Below, piece after piece: positions 61,527-64,000 of a stretch of DNA of 64,000 nt. The translations under genes and the position numbers were made by a program. A model generated the notes under the pieces. The model was not told the origin of the DNA and did not search any database. It saw only the letters and a program-made list of their open reading frames with translations. The first letter of the stretch is position 1. Every line of letters begins with the position of its first letter. The DNA is from Quillaja saponaria (taxonomy: Eukaryota; Streptophyta; Magnoliopsida; Fabales; Quillajaceae), in NCBI GenBank assembly GCA_029379385.1, contig CM055607.1, positions 11,780,001 through 11,844,000 on the forward strand. The letters are read 5' to 3'.

Positions 61527-64000
61527 AATTGGTATATAAGCTTTGCTCTTCCTTTTGTTTGGACACAAGAAATCTGGTGTAGAAAAGGCTTTTCAAACAA
61601 ATGAGAAAAAATAAGTCAGAATGAAAATGACAGAAGAATCAGCAGCCTTAGATAAGTGAGAGAGTGAAAGTGATCTCCTTATGTTTGTGCTTAAGGTTTC
61701 AGCTGGCAAGAAAATTAGCTGAAACAAGTTTGTAGGATATGCAGGTACTGAAGAAGCGAGAAAAGCGGATCCATGAAGCATACAACTACCACATTTGCTA
61801 TGATGAATTTAGTACAAGAAATGGGTGATGGGTATAATTTTATTTTCCTTTGCTTTCTTTTTATCTTTTACTTTCTCACTTTCTCACTTACACTCACTTC
61901 CAAGCTTTTACCAGACCAAAAACCAGAGAACCAAGTCTGCTATCTTATTGGGAATTGGGATGGAGTTAAGAATTGAAAAGGATGACGATATGACCACGCA
62001 TCCCCCCCTGTACTCCCTCTTATTGAGCTCTGTGATTCCCACGACCCCTGCCTATTAAATACGAGGTGGTTTATTGGGGATCTGCAACATAACCATTCTG
62101 TTTTCTTTCAAATTGTGACGTACACAATCCTTTACTGTTTTAGTTTGATGCTAACTACAGTTTGCTAGCTTCCCAATCCACAACAATTAGCTCAAATCCC
62201 TTTCAAATGCTTGAGTAAAAAGGTCCAATCTCAAACAATTAGCAGATGACTTGGGATGAAACAAACAGGTAAAAAGTATAAAACCAATAAGAATATGATA
62301 CTTTATTCTTGCCATTGAATGATAGTATAAAACGCTAAAAGAATTATAAACTAGAAATTGTTGAGTGTTGACACAATCAATGATTTCTCTTCAAATCGTT
62401 CTTTCATTCAATGTTGAAAATAGCAATGCTTGTGTAAGAGCATCTCCCTTGATTGCAAATTTGCTATACTTTGCAACAATAACTGAAAGCCTTCTTTCCA
62501 CCAACTAGAAGTCCAGAGCTGTCTTTATTATCAAAACTAGGAAGTTACCTTCTTCGTATTGTTTACAGAACCAAACTAAAATCTAATCTTTCTGATGAAT
62601 TAAATCTGAAAAACAATCCTGTTTTACATTATAAGTATCAAACAAGAAATAGAAACGAAAATAAGTTGGTAGCTGTATTTATATGTGGAACAAATTGTCA
62701 TTTTTAATGTAATAAAATTCTACGGAAATTTTATGTTTTAGGATGAGCAACCTACCTAGCTTAAAGGGGGCTTCCTAGAGACCTAGACAAGTTCTGGTGG
62801 ACACCCATGTTTTATTTTTTTTCTCAGTATCATAAAATGGAGCCAAGAATTTGACTGATTCTTAATTTGGACAATAGCAAGGAAGGGTGTCAGAAAAAAA
62901 AAAAAAAAGTATTACTTGACTCACTCCCCTAGTGATTTTAAATTTGGACAACCTATCTTTGAAAATGAAATTTAGTAATATAAAATTACAGTAGTATTAT
63001 TTAGAAAGGCAAAAATTGTAATTGACAAATTAGTTTGGATGCCCAGATGAGCAATTATTTGATGATGGACCACAAGTTCCTTATCTTGTATATGTGGAGC
63101 ATGTGATAAAACCAGAGCCGAGTATGAACAGGTGAAGCTACTGGGATAGGCTACCCATTTGTCAGTCCCAAAGTGTTAAATAAAAATCCTACATCACTGA
63201 GATTCTAGGTGACCTTAATTACTTGCACCTTCAAGCAGCTACATTCTAATAATTATAAAAGGGGCCACAAACCACGCCTTCAAATGTTTCTATTCCTTTT
63301 CTTGATAAGAGACTCATCCTCAGCTCAGTAATTCATTTTTGGTGTCCTTTTCCGAAGTGAAAACGTTTTGAGTGGTCCCAATTGTTAGACAAACTAATAA
63401 ATATGGACTTGGATTTCTCCAAAAGAGAGAGTTACCTCTTGTTATTGTTAAATTCACTGTATTTTTTAATTCATTTTTTGGTACTAGAAATTGGCTAAAA
63501 ATATTAATACATATGTTGTTGGATTATTTTATTTTACTCTTAATATTCTTATTAATTATCTTTCCAAATCTTAAATGGGTGAATGAGGTCATGAACTCTT
63601 GATCTTCAGATTCAGTTTTTGCCCATAAACTTGGCAGATTCCCCTCACATTATTCCTGACCCTCTTACACTTTGCTCTAAATTCTAAATTAGTTTATCCC
63701 ATCTGAATTTGTATAAATATTAATATTTTTATTTATACTTAGAGAGAGAGACATTGAGAGTTCAAATTTTGAAGTGGTCCTGTTTCGCGGGGTACTTAAA
63801 AGAGGAGACTAAACTAATAGAGTATTGGAATCAGCAATTTTGACTGCTTAGCTCCAATTTGATTTTGGGCAGCTGTTTAGTTTTGGGTAAAGTAAAAATA
63901 AGATCTATGTTTTTTTGAAATTCCAAATAAGTCCTATAATAAATTATCATTCCATATAACTCTTACTCTTAAATTTTCTTCTAAGTAACTCCTAATTTTT
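61527..64000. other. TRM upstream region and intergenic DNA to the window end
   Basis: The first few hundred bases are the promoter and leader of the minus-strand TRM gene. The rest has no recognisable gene, RNA or transposon. Short open frames at 61773-62058 and 63372-63602 are hydrophobic and low-complexity and look like chance. Confidence 0.5.

Overview
The window is nuclear DNA from a eudicot plant. The genes have short GT-AG introns, the intergenic DNA is very AT-rich and full of microsatellites and degenerate transposons, and every recognisable protein belongs to a plant family (trihelix factor, GA 20-oxidase, plant-type carboxylesterase, plastid phosphoglucomutase, MIKC MADS box, fructokinase, TON1-recruiting-motif protein). 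I cannot name the species. The order of the backbone genes matches, from memory, the Arabidopsis chromosome 5 run At5g51800 (trihelix/kinase-like), At5g51810 (GA20ox2), At5g51820 (plastid PGM1), At5g51830 (fructokinase 7), At5g51840 (coiled-coil protein), At5g51850 (TRM-like).

Layout. 2-3290 (+): trihelix DNA-binding domain fused to a kinase-like domain, four exons. 3291-12364: AT-rich repeats, with a decayed carboxylesterase fragment at 4986-5345. 12365-14722 (+): two intact intronless carboxylesterases in tandem. 18263-19632 (-): intact gibberellin 20-oxidase, three exons. 24014-33505 (-): plastid phosphoglucomutase that is clearly a pseudogene, with its exon-intron layout kept but many frameshifts, stops, lost splice sites and the catalytic phosphoserine replaced by Asn. 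33506-39580: transposon-rich AT DNA, including a PIF/Harbinger-like element and a Helitron-like element. 39676-45218 (+): AGL6-like MIKC MADS-box gene whose first exon is broken by two small insertions. 47672-51335 (+): fructokinase, complete except for one extra base in the first coding exon. 53153-55924 (+): seven-exon conserved coiled-coil protein. 59077-61526 (-): TRM/DUF4378 protein. 61527-64000: no gene seen.

Functionally the block joins hormone synthesis (GA20ox), sugar and starch metabolism (PGM, fructokinase), small-molecule ester hydrolysis (carboxylesterases), transcription (trihelix, MADS) and cytoskeleton organisation (TRM). These plant genes are not an operon; the shared order is ancestral microsynteny. 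Three of the genes (PGM, MADS, fructokinase) carry disabling lesions while the others are intact. That pattern is what gene loss from a duplicated block would give, but this is an inference and needs the rest of the genome. I found no previously undescribed molecular system. The strongest observations are the dated-looking decay of PGM, the single-base break in fructokinase, the carboxylesterase expansion with an altered oxyanion-hole motif, and a TIR element carrying a coding-like insert.
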